A stretch of DNA of 64,000 nucleotides. Source: Pyxicephalus adspersus. Lineage: Eukaryota > Chordata > Amphibia > Anura > Pyxicephalidae. Numbering within the stretch: the stretch's first letter is position 1; each line of letters begins with the position of its first letter. The stretch covers positions 122,256,724 to 122,320,723 of the forward strand of contig NC_092861.1 in NCBI RefSeq assembly GCF_032062135.1, in the 5' to 3' direction. This document shows positions 51,201-64,000 of this stretch, piece by piece. A model generated the notes under the pieces. It saw only the letters and a list, made by a program, of their open reading frames with translations, ran no database searches and was not told the origin of the DNA. The translations under genes and the position numbers were made by a program.

Positions 51201-54200
51201 GCCCTGCTAACTGCTAAAGAAATGGTGATATTCAAGGTGCCTGTCCTCTAATTATGCCTATTTTTGTTATAATGCACATTGACTCTAATTTGTTTGAACT
51301 ACCAAAAAGTGTAGGCACATACAACAAATCCAGCAACTGGTTTGTTTGTGTTATATGCGTAAGTCATTCTAGCTACATCTATCAGCATGTTCATTAGGGT
51401 CATTTATTCATCTTGTTCTTTATCCATGCAAAGCATTGACATCTCGCCAACACACTTTTTCAATTACAGTGAGTACAGAACGTAACATCTTGATCCACCC
51501 CCCACTAGCATCTTTTGTGCAAGTCAGATCGTAGCAGTTAGTCATCAAGGGCGTACTCTGCTTGTAACTGTACTCTAGGTCACCAAACACATGGGGGAAC
51601 GAAAAGGAGATATCTTTTTTCAACTATCTACAGTAAATGGAAGAAAATAGAATGGAATGCATGTGGAGTTGTGGATGCAAAACAAGTGTCATTTACTATT
51701 TTTAATGGCCCTTAGCTTTTTAAATCACACAGTGAAAGAATTCCAGGTTTGGAAAATAAAAAAAATTGTGTCAATTGACAGTAATGTATTTTTCTTTTCA
51801 ATTTCCTCTCTTCCCAGCCCTTCATTTCCTGCTATAGGGAGTTCACTACTCCACTGTAGACATTTTAATAGTGTACAAAAATAAAGCTTTCTTCTTAGGC
51901 ACAAGTGAATTGCAAATACTACTTGGAGCAGGAAGAGGGGTCTTGATTGGTCCACCCTATCGTCCCATTACCTGAACCAGCAAGCCAAAAGCAGTCTATC
52001 ATATAATAATAATGGCACATGCTGAAGTCTAGCATTCTGTGCATCCTGTGCATGTCAGGGCCGACAACTAAGTAACAATGATGAAGTTGGTATGCCACTG
52101 GGATTGAGACTGAAGGTATAAATCTGAACACAACCAATGATAAAAAGAGCAGTGATATTTTATGCATATTATTAGTGTTGCTCAAATTTGCCTCCACTGT
52201 TTTACAGTAAATCTGTCCACAGCAATGAAGTTCAACTTACCCTAAGGAATGTGCTTGTAGACTAGAAATTGTTGAAAGAGGACAAACTAACTTTCCCATT
52301 TTTAAGTTTCTTCTGAATTAGTTTAAAAGGCACATGACCAGAATATTCTTTTTTTTTTAATTAGAGGTAACATTTTGGAGTAGACACGGAGGCAGTTAGG
52401 ATTTGCTGAAAATGTCAGAATACCACCCCTGGGTGCACTTTACCATTATACGTTTCTTTTGTCTAAGCTTTTACAGATACAGTTTCATATACAGAAATGA
52501 TACACAACATCTAACTAATTAGCAGATGTCATTACTATTGGGCTAAAAAAGTAGATACAGTTCTTGGGGACAGCTAAATGACACATACATCAGTGAAGTT
52601 TTTTGCTTTTTTGTTCCTTTAATCCCAATGACAACATGGTTAGTTATAAAGTCTTATTGCTTTCCAAATTATATAGCTTTAAGGGCGAAAAAAGGTGATA
52701 TATTTGATAAAGGTACATTTTGTTTATTTTGTATGGCAGGCATATCTCCCATTTAAAGAATTGGTCATTGTATACAATATAGCAAAATCTCAACAGACAG
52801 CATTATACCCAAACCATGGTCATAATTACCATAGCAGGTATCCAGAACCAGAAACCTGGGAGAGACAAGAGAGATGGTTTAAGTACCTAACTACTACCAA
52901 AAACAGAAACATCAGTGAGCAGTTTGACTTTTTAAACACAGAAAACCATCATTGTTTTTGAGCTTTGTAATGATCTACATGTGAAAGCCTTTGTGGGTTC
53001 ATTTTGACCTACCTTACCATACCCTAGCTATACTGCTTTGTTGCTCCTGATATCCCATTTCCTAGCAAAGCAAGAACATAACATGTTCAGGATAGATAAC
53101 TCCTCTCCCCTTACAGAGGGCTACCTAAGCATTAACTTAAAAAAAGTCAAATTTACCTAAAATTACCACTGCAAAATAGTATTGTATGTCTTATGCCTGG
53201 GCACTGCTGTATATCCACAACATAACATCATTTAAATCCCTGTGCTTTTGACTGGTAGTTGTATGAAAGTGAGATTTGGAGACTAGTGTTGATCAACGTT
53301 ACTCTTGCTAGAAACAAAGCTGCTTTTAAAACCTGAATCTGTGCTTTCTAAACCTTTTCTGCTGAGCATTACATCCTAGTGAGAAGGTGGGTGGCTCTAA
53401 GATGAAGAAGCAAAGCTCTGATCTCTGCCAAGATGGCTGCCTTTGCATAGGTACATAGTTTGGAACCAGGTGAGTCGGAAATAGGGACAAAAATCAGATA
53501 TGAGAAGCCCATAGGAAAGGTCATTTGTCTTCTACTTGCAATTTTCATACATCTTCCATAGTACAAGAATTTTTTTACCCATAAGGTAAAAAAAAAAGTA
53601 TTCCCATTGCTCTGCCCGATATCTTTATAGTTACATCCCCAACATGCTATGTAGATTTTGGCTTGCACACCAGAAGCCCTAGGGTTAGTTATTTCAACTT
53701 TGGAGCCCCTCATCCCTGGAGCACACTTCATTTACCTTTGGAAAGCGTGTGTGCATTGGATTCTGGGAGGTAAAAAAGGAATTGTGTTAGAAGTTTTGCC
53801 ATCTAAATTCCCCTTTTAAGAAGGCAATGCTGTATTTCAACATTATAAATTAGTAACACATATGGTGAACTATTATGTTTTTATTTTTAATAACTGTTTG
53901 TGATTGCTGTCTCTTTTCTTGCAAACTAAAAACAAAGGGTGTTTAGAAACCTGGCAACACGTCATTTCTTTCAAACCATTTGTCACATATGGCTTGTATA
54001 AGAACTCCCACATCATGTTGAGTGGTTTGTCAGTAATGCATTAAAGTGTTGATTTGGCACAAAACTAGAGACACTCCTATTGACACATTTTAGTGAATAA
54101 TCCCCTCTAAATCACGTTTGACTCATGTTTTCCAATTTTGTTAGCACATGGCTCTGTGATCATAAATAAGATTCATTATTTTGCTTTTGCTCATTTCAAA

Positions 54201-57200
54201 AATGTGTTTTTATGTGCTTGATACAGTGTTTTATAATGTCAGCACAGCGATTTTCGTGTGCACTAGATTCATAGATGTTATTTAAATGTGAACCTTATAA
54301 ACCCATTGTGTGATAATTCAAGGTGTATTTTCTTCTGCCACTTGCCCCTACATTCAGCAAACTGAAAAATGTTGATGAAGTTTAAACTGCATTTAAAGTT
54401 AGTTTTCAACTGCTTTGTCTACAGCAAAACAGTCACATGTATCAAATGTATTCTGGTGGATCTAAAACTGAACTACAAACATCATAATTTTAATAGTTAA
54501 CAGATTGCATGGTGTCACTGTTGTGGTTTTGTCAACTTGGTCATTGACAAAATTTACAGAATTATTGCATTTAGGCAATCCCAGATAGAGGCAGAGACAT
54601 GACACCAATACTAATGGTTGTGATATTAACACTTACAAAGGTCTCTACAGTCTGGCTTCCCCTTAAGTAACTGCTCCTATCTGTTGATGCAATCCTAATG
54701 CAACAATGTTTCATCTAATTAAAACAGTTTTTGTCATTTTCCCTAAAACCGTTGTTGGGTTGTGTCATACATTCTTATGTCTATATGTCCTGAGTCAGCT
54801 CAAAAAATGATGCACCCAAAGTATCAAAATGACAGCCAGGAAACCAATACCGGTATTTATTTATAAAGGACAGGTCAGCAGTTGCAGATTGCATTATGTT
54901 CTCAGGACAGGTGTAACTAAAGATTTTCTATAATATCCTGTAAAGCTTTAGCCCTTTGGAATAGTTAGAAATATTTAGATAAAAATGGGGGAGCTGATCT
55001 ATATAGTAAAATTTTAAATCAAAAGTCAAAAGGGATATTTGTGCTTGAAGACACTATAAACAGTCTGCCAACTCCCAATAGAGATGTGGCTGAGGGCTAG
55101 GGGAAATTTGCCGAAGAGTACAAACATTTCCTCCCAATGTCCGCCAGTGACTTGATTTACACCTTGGATAGGAAAGGGATTGTCACTGAGTGGTGGTGTC
55201 AAGGGCACCATCCATCAATAGTACAGTAAGTTCTTAGCCAAAGCAATAGTTGACCGTAGCAAAGTTGGACCATATAAGCCACAGTACAAGAACAGCCCAG
55301 ACAGTTTGGCAAATGTTGAACACTAATAACGGATTTCTCAGGAGTTTGTAAATAAATCATTATCATAGGTGAATATAGTCCTTAGTGGCATATTGCTAAG
55401 CCCTAAGCACTGTCAGGTAGGTGAGAATGCCTTTCAGAATGTTAGTATTTCTGTAGATGTGATGAAGAAGAGCAGGGCCATAATATAGATAAATGTATGG
55501 TCTGGTGCTAGGGTTGACACCTGATATAAATACCATCTTTATAGCGTTTTTCTTATGGATAGCATAGGCAACAAGGCCAGGTTGGGTTAATACTAGCCAG
55601 GTGGGCTAGTATATCCATCCATCTGGAACCATATGGTGCCAATTATCCATGGGGAAGCTTCAGAATACAGATGTTTTTGTTCTTGTGATATAAATGTACA
55701 GTACATACAGTACAGTACAAAAAATAGAATGCTTGTATGTTACAATGTCACTTCCTTAGTTGGCGTTCTAGGAAATAAAGCAGGAAAATGGTATATATTA
55801 CAGAGAAACCTTCCAAAGTATCAGCCTTTTTTAGGTTTGTGATCAATGGTATAGAAACAGGGACAATCAGTTTAAATGGTACCCTACCTAATTCTCCTTC
55901 TCTGCTACTTCCCTACTACCCCACTCAACCACCAGCTATAGTCAGACGGGCAGAAAAGATGTCCTATATATCTACTTAGAGACAGTTTTCCTATAACCCA
56001 TAGAAATGTGTCAGATTTCCTTTTCTATTAGGCTGACAGTAATAAACTGCAGTCTCATTGGTTAATTAGTTACTGCTCCATAAATATTATCACAAGCCAC
56101 TGAACAAGTTTATTCACTGTAAAAAAATATTCAATAGCTTTTAAAAGTTGCAATTAATTGATATTTAGAAAAAAGCCAAGCCAAGTCTTCCTAATTAAAT
56201 TAATCAGGTAGTTTTTGCTAGTTTAGTGCATTTTCTTTTTCGGTTTCTAATACTCAGCAGAAAAACTCATTTTCCCTTGATGCATAATTTTCGAACTGAG
56301 CAGATAGAAAATATTTCATGAAATAATAGCTCCCTCTCCTGTTTAAAACAGAAAAAAAAATCACATACACTGCCTAATGAAACAACATGCTGCTGTGAGC
56401 AAAAATAGCAAAAAGAAAACATTTATTCTGTCTAAATTTGGGCCAATTAAAGAAGAACTCTAGACAATGGAAAAAAAAAGAAAGAAAATGCATACTCATA
56501 TCGGCTCATATAAGATATTGTAATTGTGTATATGGAAGGCTGATACAAAGCATTTGCAGCACTTCTGGCTAGCTTTATTTAAGCTTTTATTGTGTTTGCT
56601 ATCCCTACACAAAATAGAAGTGTCAATACCAACATGTTAACAGACTCCTACCCTGGCTTGTTATTGGAAATAATCCCATCATTTTAAATGCTGCTTCACC
56701 TATATGACCCTATCACTGGCATCAGGGCTTGGGGGACTTGAAAGGAATACTATTGCAAGATGCAATGATGTTTTCAGAAATCGATATACTTCACCCTACC
56801 TATATGCCTGCATTCACATGGATACACAGAGTGCACCCAGTGTTATCATTGGTAAAATAGAATATGTAATGAGCAAAGAAATATTTTGTTCAAAGTGTCC
56901 ATTAGTATGTTGATTGTGTGGGTGGGGTGCAATATATAAGCAGCATAAAAGTAACAATGGTAATAGTAATAATTCTCAAAAAAGAGGGATATAAACAAGC
57001 TAGCAATGCTGTGCCTCCTGTTACTTCCTTTAATTCTCATTCTGCAGTATATTGGTTGATGAGAGAACGATGCTGTAGATTTGAGTTGCTGCCAGCAGTT
57101 AAACAGTGTGTGTGATAGGCCTAAACATGGCTGTATATAGGCAAAAATCACCAGAGAAAAGTGTTTTAGACATATCTTGGAGAAGTTTAATAATAATCTG

Positions 57201-57629
57201 ACCCATAGATCCACCATACCCTCAGCAGGTACCAGGAACAATGTTAGCGTAAATGACCAAGTCATTTGCAAACTGGGCCACGGGTCCAGGATGACCTGGG
57301 CTTAGAGAAAGTTGACTGAATGATGCAGGCCTTCAGAATGAGTGTATGATGATCTAGCAGATCCTAATCCCTGGAATAAATAAAAAAATTGCAGCAAAAG
57401 ATTGTTTTATTTTTTATCCTGTAATGGGCTATTACTTAATATTAGCTGGAATTCTGTTTTATAGGTGAATCAAGCGACAGGCAGAAGGGTTTTTAAGGCA
57501 AACAACGTATGGTAATAATGATCATTTCTCATAACACAATACAGATTACCTCTGAATACTATACAAGCTAAGATCAGAGTTCAACAATATTCAGGTCATA
57601 AAGGCACTATACATTGCCCATCTAGTAAT

Positions 57630-57760
57630 AAATTAACAAAAGTTCCAACCGCGTATAAACAGCAGCGTAAAGTGATTGATAGCATATGTGAGAACCGTAG
57701 TACCCAATGCGTTTCGCTAGGTGCAGGCTTCCTCAGGGGTAGCGGTAGGTTACCAAAGCA
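57630..57760. repeat. repeat-like region with gcgtttcgc motif
   Basis: Contains ccaaccgcgtataaacagc, caatgcgtttcgctaggtg and gcttcctcaggggtagcgg. It lies just left of the fold-back element at 57816 and may be part of the same insertion or an older neighbour. Confidence 0.35.
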
Positions 57761-57815
57761 TTAGACAATACTAGACACGATATTGTCCATTGGTGGAACA
57801 ATCTCAGGTAGGCTG

Positions 57816-58072
57816 GGGAACCCCCCACAAATGTTTAGCCCAGGTATGGTGGGTGGGGGTAAAGAGGGAAAGGATCCGACAGGCTGATGAATGCCTTGTA
57901 GTGCTGAGAGTCAGGACAGCTTGCTTGTCAGCAGAGTATCGGCTGAGAAGAGGACGGCAGCTGTGTTCTCTCTTATGTAGGGATGACAGTACGCTAAAAA
58001 GGAGCCTGTCAGATCCTTTTCCTCCTTACCCACACCCACGATACCTGGACTACACATTTGTGGGGGGTTCCC
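57816..58072. mobile_element. fold-back element with 70-bp inverted arms
   Basis: The left arm (57816-57885) and right arm (58003-58072) are inverted copies of equal length, roughly 85 percent identical by eye. They begin GGGAACCCCCCACAAATG and end at GATC(c/t)GACAGGCT. The 117-bp centre is unrelated. An open frame spanning this element is a by-product of the arm sequence. Superfamily unknown; no clear target duplication was found. Confidence 0.75.
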
Positions 58073-58689
58073 AAGTTTGAATAAATTGGCATCACTGTGT
58101 CCACATGAAAGGGAATATTCCTCTTACAAAAGTTAGAAAAGATTTCTCAAATCTGCAGAATAATCAGCCTGTAGTCATGCTGTGTAGTTCTATAACACAT
58201 TAAAAACAAAATAATTTTCTCCATCTCTGGGTGTATTTATGATGTTATAGAGTTGCTGTTTTCCAAAGTATATGCCACAGCAATCACTATCCCTTTAAAC
58301 TTTAACTCAAATAATGCATTATCAAAATTAGTTTAATAATTGTTATTCTGCAGCTTTTGATAAATAATACCTGGTGTTCATGCCATAAAGGTCTTTTTTC
58401 AAAGTTTACTACAATAAAATAATAGCCCTCAGTCTGAGAGGAAAATTTAACTCGAAAGAAAAAATGTCAGGTCACTAACTATACATAATAAAAATATAAA
58501 ATCTATTTTCCCTATAAATTTCCTCAAAAAACATTGTAATATATTTATGAATGTATCACTTATTTATATTGTTTAGGTATAAAACAAAAAAGTACTGGAA
58601 AGAAAATAAATGATTGTATGTTTCTTAAAATACCTGTAAATACAGCATTTTAATAAATTATGGGGTCTATTTGTAAATTAGTAAATCTG

Positions 58690-58778
58690 ATATTCACTAA
58701 AACATTGCCTGGTGGAGAATCTTCAGGTTCATGTGTTTTAATGGCTGATTCTCCACCAGAGAATGTTTCAGTAAATGT
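58690..58778. repeat. inverted repeat, small palindromic element
   Basis: Left arm 58690-58721 and right arm 58747-58778 share cattgcctggtggagaatc / cattctctggtggagaatc in inverted order. The centre is about 25 bp. Different from family A. Confidence 0.65.
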
Positions 58779-61700
58779 TAAACTGAAGAGATCTCAATGT
58801 GGATTAAACATAAAATAACATTAGTATCTGAATTTTTTTATATTTAACATTTGTAAACTGTTCAGCAAAAATTACCGTAACAATGGATGGAGTATAACAC
58901 TGGCAGAGATTTATTTTACATTTGTAGATTCATTTTTTATACCATGGTAATAAAAGGTAACTATTTTAGGCTTACTGGGCAGAGTTCAATTTTATCCCAA
59001 TCTCTGTCACTATCACTATGACTGGACAGTTTGATCTCCATATACATGGACAAAATAAATGTATTCTAAATTTTACATGAATATAATTTCCAAAAAATGT
59101 AATAGCCCTATTTAGTTAAGTAGTTTTACCAATAGTGGTCTTCTATGTTATGCACTAAGTTTTGCATGATTTGCATACATCTGATTCAGCTGTGTAATCT
59201 AAGTATGTATGAACAGGAAACAATCACATCAGTGGGAGCAGACTTTTATAAGAAGGACAGGAACATTTGACTTCCAAATCATTTGACCTCTGCTGAGAAG
59301 GATGTGCAAATTACACACTGACAAACACTCCTGATATAAACTATGTAGATAAAGCTCTTGTTAGATTTAAAAGAGATCTTATTGCAGTACTATGCAAAAC
59401 AAGAAAAAAGAACTGCAATACAGTTAGCTGTATTTCATCTTGCAGCCTGCATTTCATCTTGTTGAAAAGTGCAATGTAACTGTTCTAATGTATTTTATCA
59501 CAGTCTGAGTCTAAATTGAAAACAATAGTTAAATGAAGCGGTACCTTTGCTGCTTTTATTCTGTCTCTCCAAGGAAGTGCATGGAATTTCCTCTGGACCC
59601 AATCACTTGGATGATGATAAGTGCAGAGACTATAAAACATATCTGGAAATGAAACAGAGAATCTTTCAAGTTTTGTATCTGAATTAAACTGCTAGGCTAT
59701 ACTTTGTTATTCAATTGGAAGCAGAGTCTTTCTGACAGTCCAACATTGTAAGCCATGGCCTGCTGGGCACAGCAGGGGTCAAACGCTGAGTACCATCTGT
59801 CAGAGCTTTAGACTTTTAGCATCCACACCTTTACTACATGCTGGAAAAAAAAGACACTCAAAGCAACAGCCACACTCCCTTTATATGTTGATCACAGAGG
59901 CCTATAATTATATTGATTTTCTATGACTGTGATATAACTGTGACATTCTGTCGAGGTAAAACAGCTGTAGCAGAAAAATAAATAAATGTAAGTGCATTAT
60001 TAAACCATTAATAAAATGGTAATATTAGTATGTGACCAACGGCTATGCTTACTTGATAAGCTTGAAATATTACCTTATATAAACATTTTCTGAATTTTAT
60101 ATTTATTGTACTATAAAATGTTTCAGAACTTTTTATTTGTTTTGTTCGCACAAGGAACAGCTCAACAACTGTTAGTGCTGCATACCAAGCATCTAAAGAG
60201 CCTACGGCACAGAATATGTACACTGAAATAAAGGTTTGGATAAAATTAAAGTCCTGTTCCTTTAACATGAGCAAAAGATCACTTTGTGGTTTGCAGCCCT
60301 AATATACCGGGCTATTATCTTCCAAAAATTGTATTCTGAGTTATTACATGTTTTTTTCCAGGGGATAAAAACTGACAGTTTAGTGTTGTATTGTAGTAAT
60401 GCATCTTATGCCTGTTAGTGTAATGTGCTACCATACTAGTGGCACATAACATGCATCAAAAAAACACAATGATGTGTTTGCATTATTGCAACACAACAAT
60501 GGTTTCTACCACCAGCCCCTATAAGATTGCAGGATGTAGTTGGCAAGAACAGTGGCATCCAATACTCCCAAAAGTGTTGATTGCAAAAACGTTAGGCAGC
60601 AATAGCTCTGGAAAAATTGGTGACATGATGAATAAGAAAAAAACATTTTTACAGTTACACACACAGTTTACATGCTTTTTCTAGATTTCAATTTAATCAG
60701 CAGCAAACTGTTTTAACAAAAACACATTATTACGGTATACTAAATACTAATTTTCATGTATTAACCATAAACAGTCAGAACAGAAAAATCTTCACAATAG
60801 TGGGCAATTAATTGTGATCAGCTCTCTTCTGAGTTTGTTAAAATCAAGTGTGAATGCTTGAGTGCTGCAGCTTTTTCCACTTTTCTTGACTCAACCAAAA
60901 GATATATATGAAAAAAATTTAATGAAAAAATTCAAAAATATAAAAAAAATTGAGGTATGTAAAATATGAGCACATCTTTTATCGGCAACAAGCATGTTCC
61001 TTGTCCCATGCCACATACCTTTCCTGAACGGTGAAACAAAAGCTGTTAATTCTCACGGTCAGTAATATGACAGCCTTATACTAGTACGCAGCCCAAAAGT
61101 CAGAGAATGGAAATGGATTTTGACACCTTTTCTGCCCAAAACTGTCACAACTGCAGGGAAAATGGCAGATACGATTCTGCAATACTTTTTATGGCCTTAA
61201 AGCTGATGAAAAATGTAAATTGAAAAAAAAAGAAGGAATACGGGTATTATGTGTATTACTAATACATATTTATACTGTAAACAATTCCCCAAGACACACA
61301 TAATTTATTGTAGAAGTATTGTTTTAGCTGCTAAAAGATTTAAAATTCTACACAGGGGCAATCTGTGTTTCTCTATCAGTCAACATAGCCATATCCTTGA
61401 CTTCCAATGTAGTGGAGTAGTGACAACTTCACTTGTTGATTGGGAAGTAATGGAGCATTAAGTCATTGATAAGTCATCGCACCATGCTGTAAGCTATTAC
61501 AGCACCATTTTTAGCTTCCCATCAGCTACATTTGGGACAATGGGTCCCCTAAGCTGCTCATCTTGCAAATTTCTAACCTGCTTGTCACCACCCTTCTCAC
61601 GAATATGCAGGACCGATGCCCCCCCAATATACCTTCAGTTTACAAGGTGATGTAGGAATGTCCCCTCAGTGTGGTAGAAAAAAGAACATGTACTGTACAA

Positions 61701-62884
61701 TGGGTTAAAAAAAGTAACACTCTATCTTATATAAATCCTTTATTGACTGGGTGGCTGTAGTTAATAATTTTGTTCCTGCCCAAAGTTCATTTTTAAATGA
61801 CAAAAATGGTGTATTACATATATGTTTTATATTCACTTTTAACAAGTTTTCCATAAATGTAACACATTTAAAATGCCAAACTGCAGTTGATTTGATTAGC
61901 TTTTTTTGTATTCTTCAAGTCATTGAACTTTTGTGATTCACATTTCAATAAACAAAATATTTTATACTAATTGGCAGCATTGCAGGATGTTTAAGCTCTG
62001 TAGAGCTTGCTAGCTCTGCCACCAAAAATGGATAGCAGACGCACCTGTTCCTCGGACATTCCACCTGCTATTGGCTGCTGGCAACTGCTGTTATTGAGGT
62101 CCCTCGAGAGTTGTGTTTGCCTTGTAATGGAATAAAAAGGCTGAGAGTGTGGCAGTTGCTTTAAGTAATGGTGCAGATGTTCTCTTTCACAGCAGTAGTC
62201 CTTGAATTTAACACAGCTTTAGTTCTTGTCAGTGCTGTGTGGTCTTTTACAGATCAAGCACAGACAGAATTGCGTCATTATCGGATACAGCAAGTTGGTA
62301 GTTTAATGTACCTTCTAGTGAGGACATAACACCTTATGTATTATTAATCTGCTATTTTTTTCTCTGCTATCTTTTCTGCTAATCACACAGCCGGATTTTA
62401 TTCACAGGGACAATGTTTAATGAAAGAAGAAAAGACTGGAGTTGACATTTTCAGGAACTTTTGGCCTTATATTTAAAATTATGATAAATATTTTCTGTGC
62501 TTTTGTCTAATAAAATTTTTTATTTAAAATGTATACCAAGAACCCCTGACAATTGTCTTTACTGCTGTATGTGGAGAGTTATCCTATTTATCATAGTAAC
62601 TACGATAAAGTCTTTGGAGCTAAGAACGGATAACAATACATGAAAAATCTTCCAATAGGGACACTTAATCCATTCGCCTTAATTTGGATACAGGGCTGGT
62701 TTGGGGTAAATTGAAGCCCTGGGAAAAATTAAATTGAGTCTTTTAGCCTGGAATATTGCAAGCCTTTTGGCAAGACATACTTCATAGAGTACATAAAACG
62801 TTTCTGTCGTTCTACCATTTTGATTGCAATGACTTTACAGTTCGACAAGTGAGAGCAATAAATTCCATAGTGTCAGTTACAAGT
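58779..62884. other. non-coding stretch, no gene seen
   Basis: AT-rich. It contains the exon-like segment at 59545-59642. Nothing else is supported. Confidence 0.55.
59545..59642 (-). other. exon-like segment, minus strand, unassigned
   Basis: A good acceptor (ctgtttcatttccag) precedes 98 bp ending at a fair donor (CAAAG|gtaccg). One frame is open throughout (starting YMFYSLCTYHHPSDWVQRKF) and ends in phase 0. I do not recognise the product. It does not join in frame with the 46.4-kb segment. It could be a distal 5'-UTR exon of efemp1, an lncRNA exon, or chance. Confidence 0.18.
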
Positions 62885-63255
62885 GGTTGTAAAACATGTT
62901 GGCATTAGTGGTCATCTGGAGTAAAAAAAGCCCCAGCATTAGTGGGAATAAAACATGCCTAGTGTCACAAGTCAGTGGGTTTAAATCATGCACTGTTGGT
63001 AATGCGAGTATCAAATACCCTAATGACATTGGTTATTAGATATCCATACACTGGTGTCCGTGGGGAGTAAAGAAAGCCCTTGCATTAGTGGTTAGTAGAA
63101 GTCAAAATAGAAGTTAAACAGAAGAAAAAATATGTCCCAATATCAGTGTTCAGGGAATGTAATCAGAGTTGTGCTCTTATGTCAGTGGAATCAAATGGTG
63201 CCCATACATTAAAGGTCAAAATGTAGTCCATGTATTAGTGGGAGCTCCTTTATTA
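62885..63255. repeat. degenerate minisatellite
   Basis: Imperfect units with phrases like gcattagtggtcat, ggagtaaaaaaagcccc, gcattagtgggaataaaa, tgcattagtggttagtag and gtattagtgggagctcc. Unit size varies around 35-60 bp. Confidence 0.6.
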
Positions 63256-63264
63256 GCACTGTTT

Positions 63265-63425
63265 ATTTATACATTGTATTTCTGCACCACATACACACAA
63301 AAATGCACATAGTTTTGCCATGCACACAAAACATATGTACAATTTGAACATAAAACCCACACATGCACAATCTGTTTGGTACACACAAACATACAATCTG
63401 CTCACAACACACATAAATAAAATAT
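63265..63425. repeat. CA-rich degenerate repeat
   Basis: Clustered acacaca runs separated by short AT-rich spacers (catacacacaaaaatgcaca, ccatgcacacaaaacatatg, ggtacacacaaacatac). Minus-strand open frames here are Cys/Val-rich by composition only. Confidence 0.6.
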
Positions 63426-64000
63426 ACTTCAGTTCCAGCATACAAATACATCATTAAGGTTTTTCCAGATCTGCTCTCATGGTTCCAAAGCTCCAGATTG
63501 TTTTTTAGAGCTACATATGGTGCTGCTATTTAGCTGCAAGGGAGGTTATAGGCAAGTTGGGAAGCTCTCAGGGAACCTGGACTATTGTACTCTTTACCCA
63601 ACCTAAATTAACACCATGTATAGAGATTTCCTCTTCTTTTCTGCTGTTTCTATGGGACAGGATGTTGTGGGTAATCTCCTAAATAGTAGAAAGAAAACCT
63701 TTTTGACTTTAGATATCTCCTAAAACTAATTGCTGCACAGCAATAGGGCAGGGAAAAAATACAACACTAGCTATCTGTGCAACCAATCTTTGATACATTT
63801 GCTTTTTTAGTGCTTTCTGTTTTTTAGTTGCTTTACTTTGCTTTTTAAAAAGTACATTTATTATAGAAGAAAATGTTTTTTACTGTCTTTTTTCCCAACA
63901 TGGTTGCCTACCATATATATTATGTATTACTACGCTATTGACTAGGAAATAATGTATTAAGTATTGAGGTCAGAGCAAAGTCCGGACTTATTGTTGCAGG

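Larger units (their letters stand above)
46412..57629. other. non-coding stretch, no gene seen
   Basis: Mostly unique-looking AT-rich sequence with two repeat-like areas (49690, 51009). The open frames at 53369-53731 and 56846-57271 (minus, 120 and 141 codons) show no recognisable domain. Confidence 0.6.

Noticed and set aside
53369..53731. 120-codon minus-strand frame
   Set aside because: The sequence has a repeat-like texture (ctaaaccttttctgctgagc) and no recognisable domain.
56846..57271. 141-codon minus-strand frame
   Set aside because: The longest ordinary open frame, but it is rich in Leu, Phe and Tyr from AT-rich DNA, has no recognised motif, and has no splice context.
57790..58080. 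96-codon open frame
   Set aside because: It runs across both arms of the fold-back element and has no domain.
45438..59642. A single gene made from the 59.6-, 46.4- and 45.6-kb segments
   Set aside because: The reading phases do not match: the first ends in phase 0, the second needs an incoming phase 1, and the third needs an incoming phase 2.
1..64000. CRISPR arrays, operons, prophage or toxin-antitoxin systems
   Set aside because: The window is vertebrate nuclear DNA; the tandem repeats present are microsatellites and minisatellites without regular spacers.

Overview
The window is vertebrate nuclear DNA, AT-rich and gene-poor, and almost certainly from an amphibian (frog). Two things point that way. 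There is one recognisable split gene, efemp1 (fibulin-3), whose exons match the vertebrate protein closely. The dispersed repeats (short palindromic elements, L2-like LINE fragments with ATT tails, hAT, mariner and pogo-type DNA elements) are of the kind that fills frog genomes. The class assignment is an inference from repeat style, not from a database search.

Layout. The 5' coding part of efemp1 lies on the minus strand. The start-codon and signal-peptide exon is at 15458-15536, a 49-bp exon at 9773-9821, and the first-EGF and linker exon at 8628-8939. The three splice in phase and encode residues 1-146. The remaining EGF modules and the fibulin C-terminal domain must lie beyond position 1, because no further fibulin exon is visible in 1-8627. 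A possible 5'-UTR exon lies at 15976-16023.

From about 16 kb to 64 kb I find no convincing protein-coding gene. This stretch is either a very long efemp1 5' intron or intergenic sequence. It holds a decayed mariner copy (26918-28066), a hAT-type non-autonomous element with a perfect 8-bp target duplication just inside the efemp1 intron (10748-11119), and a pogo/Tigger-like short element (25667-26006). It also has a LINE reverse-transcriptase fragment (about 24560-25060), a family of at least five palindromic elements, a 70-bp-arm fold-back element (57816-58072), other hairpins, microsatellites and degenerate minisatellites. A 749-bp assembly gap (32317-33065) starts inside one palindromic element.

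Three exon-like stretches on the minus strand upstream of efemp1 (59545-59642, 46340-46411, and about 45438-45606) have good splice signals or an interesting Cys-rich reading frame. They do not join in a common frame and stay speculative. I see no prokaryotic-type operon, CRISPR array, or novel multi-gene system.
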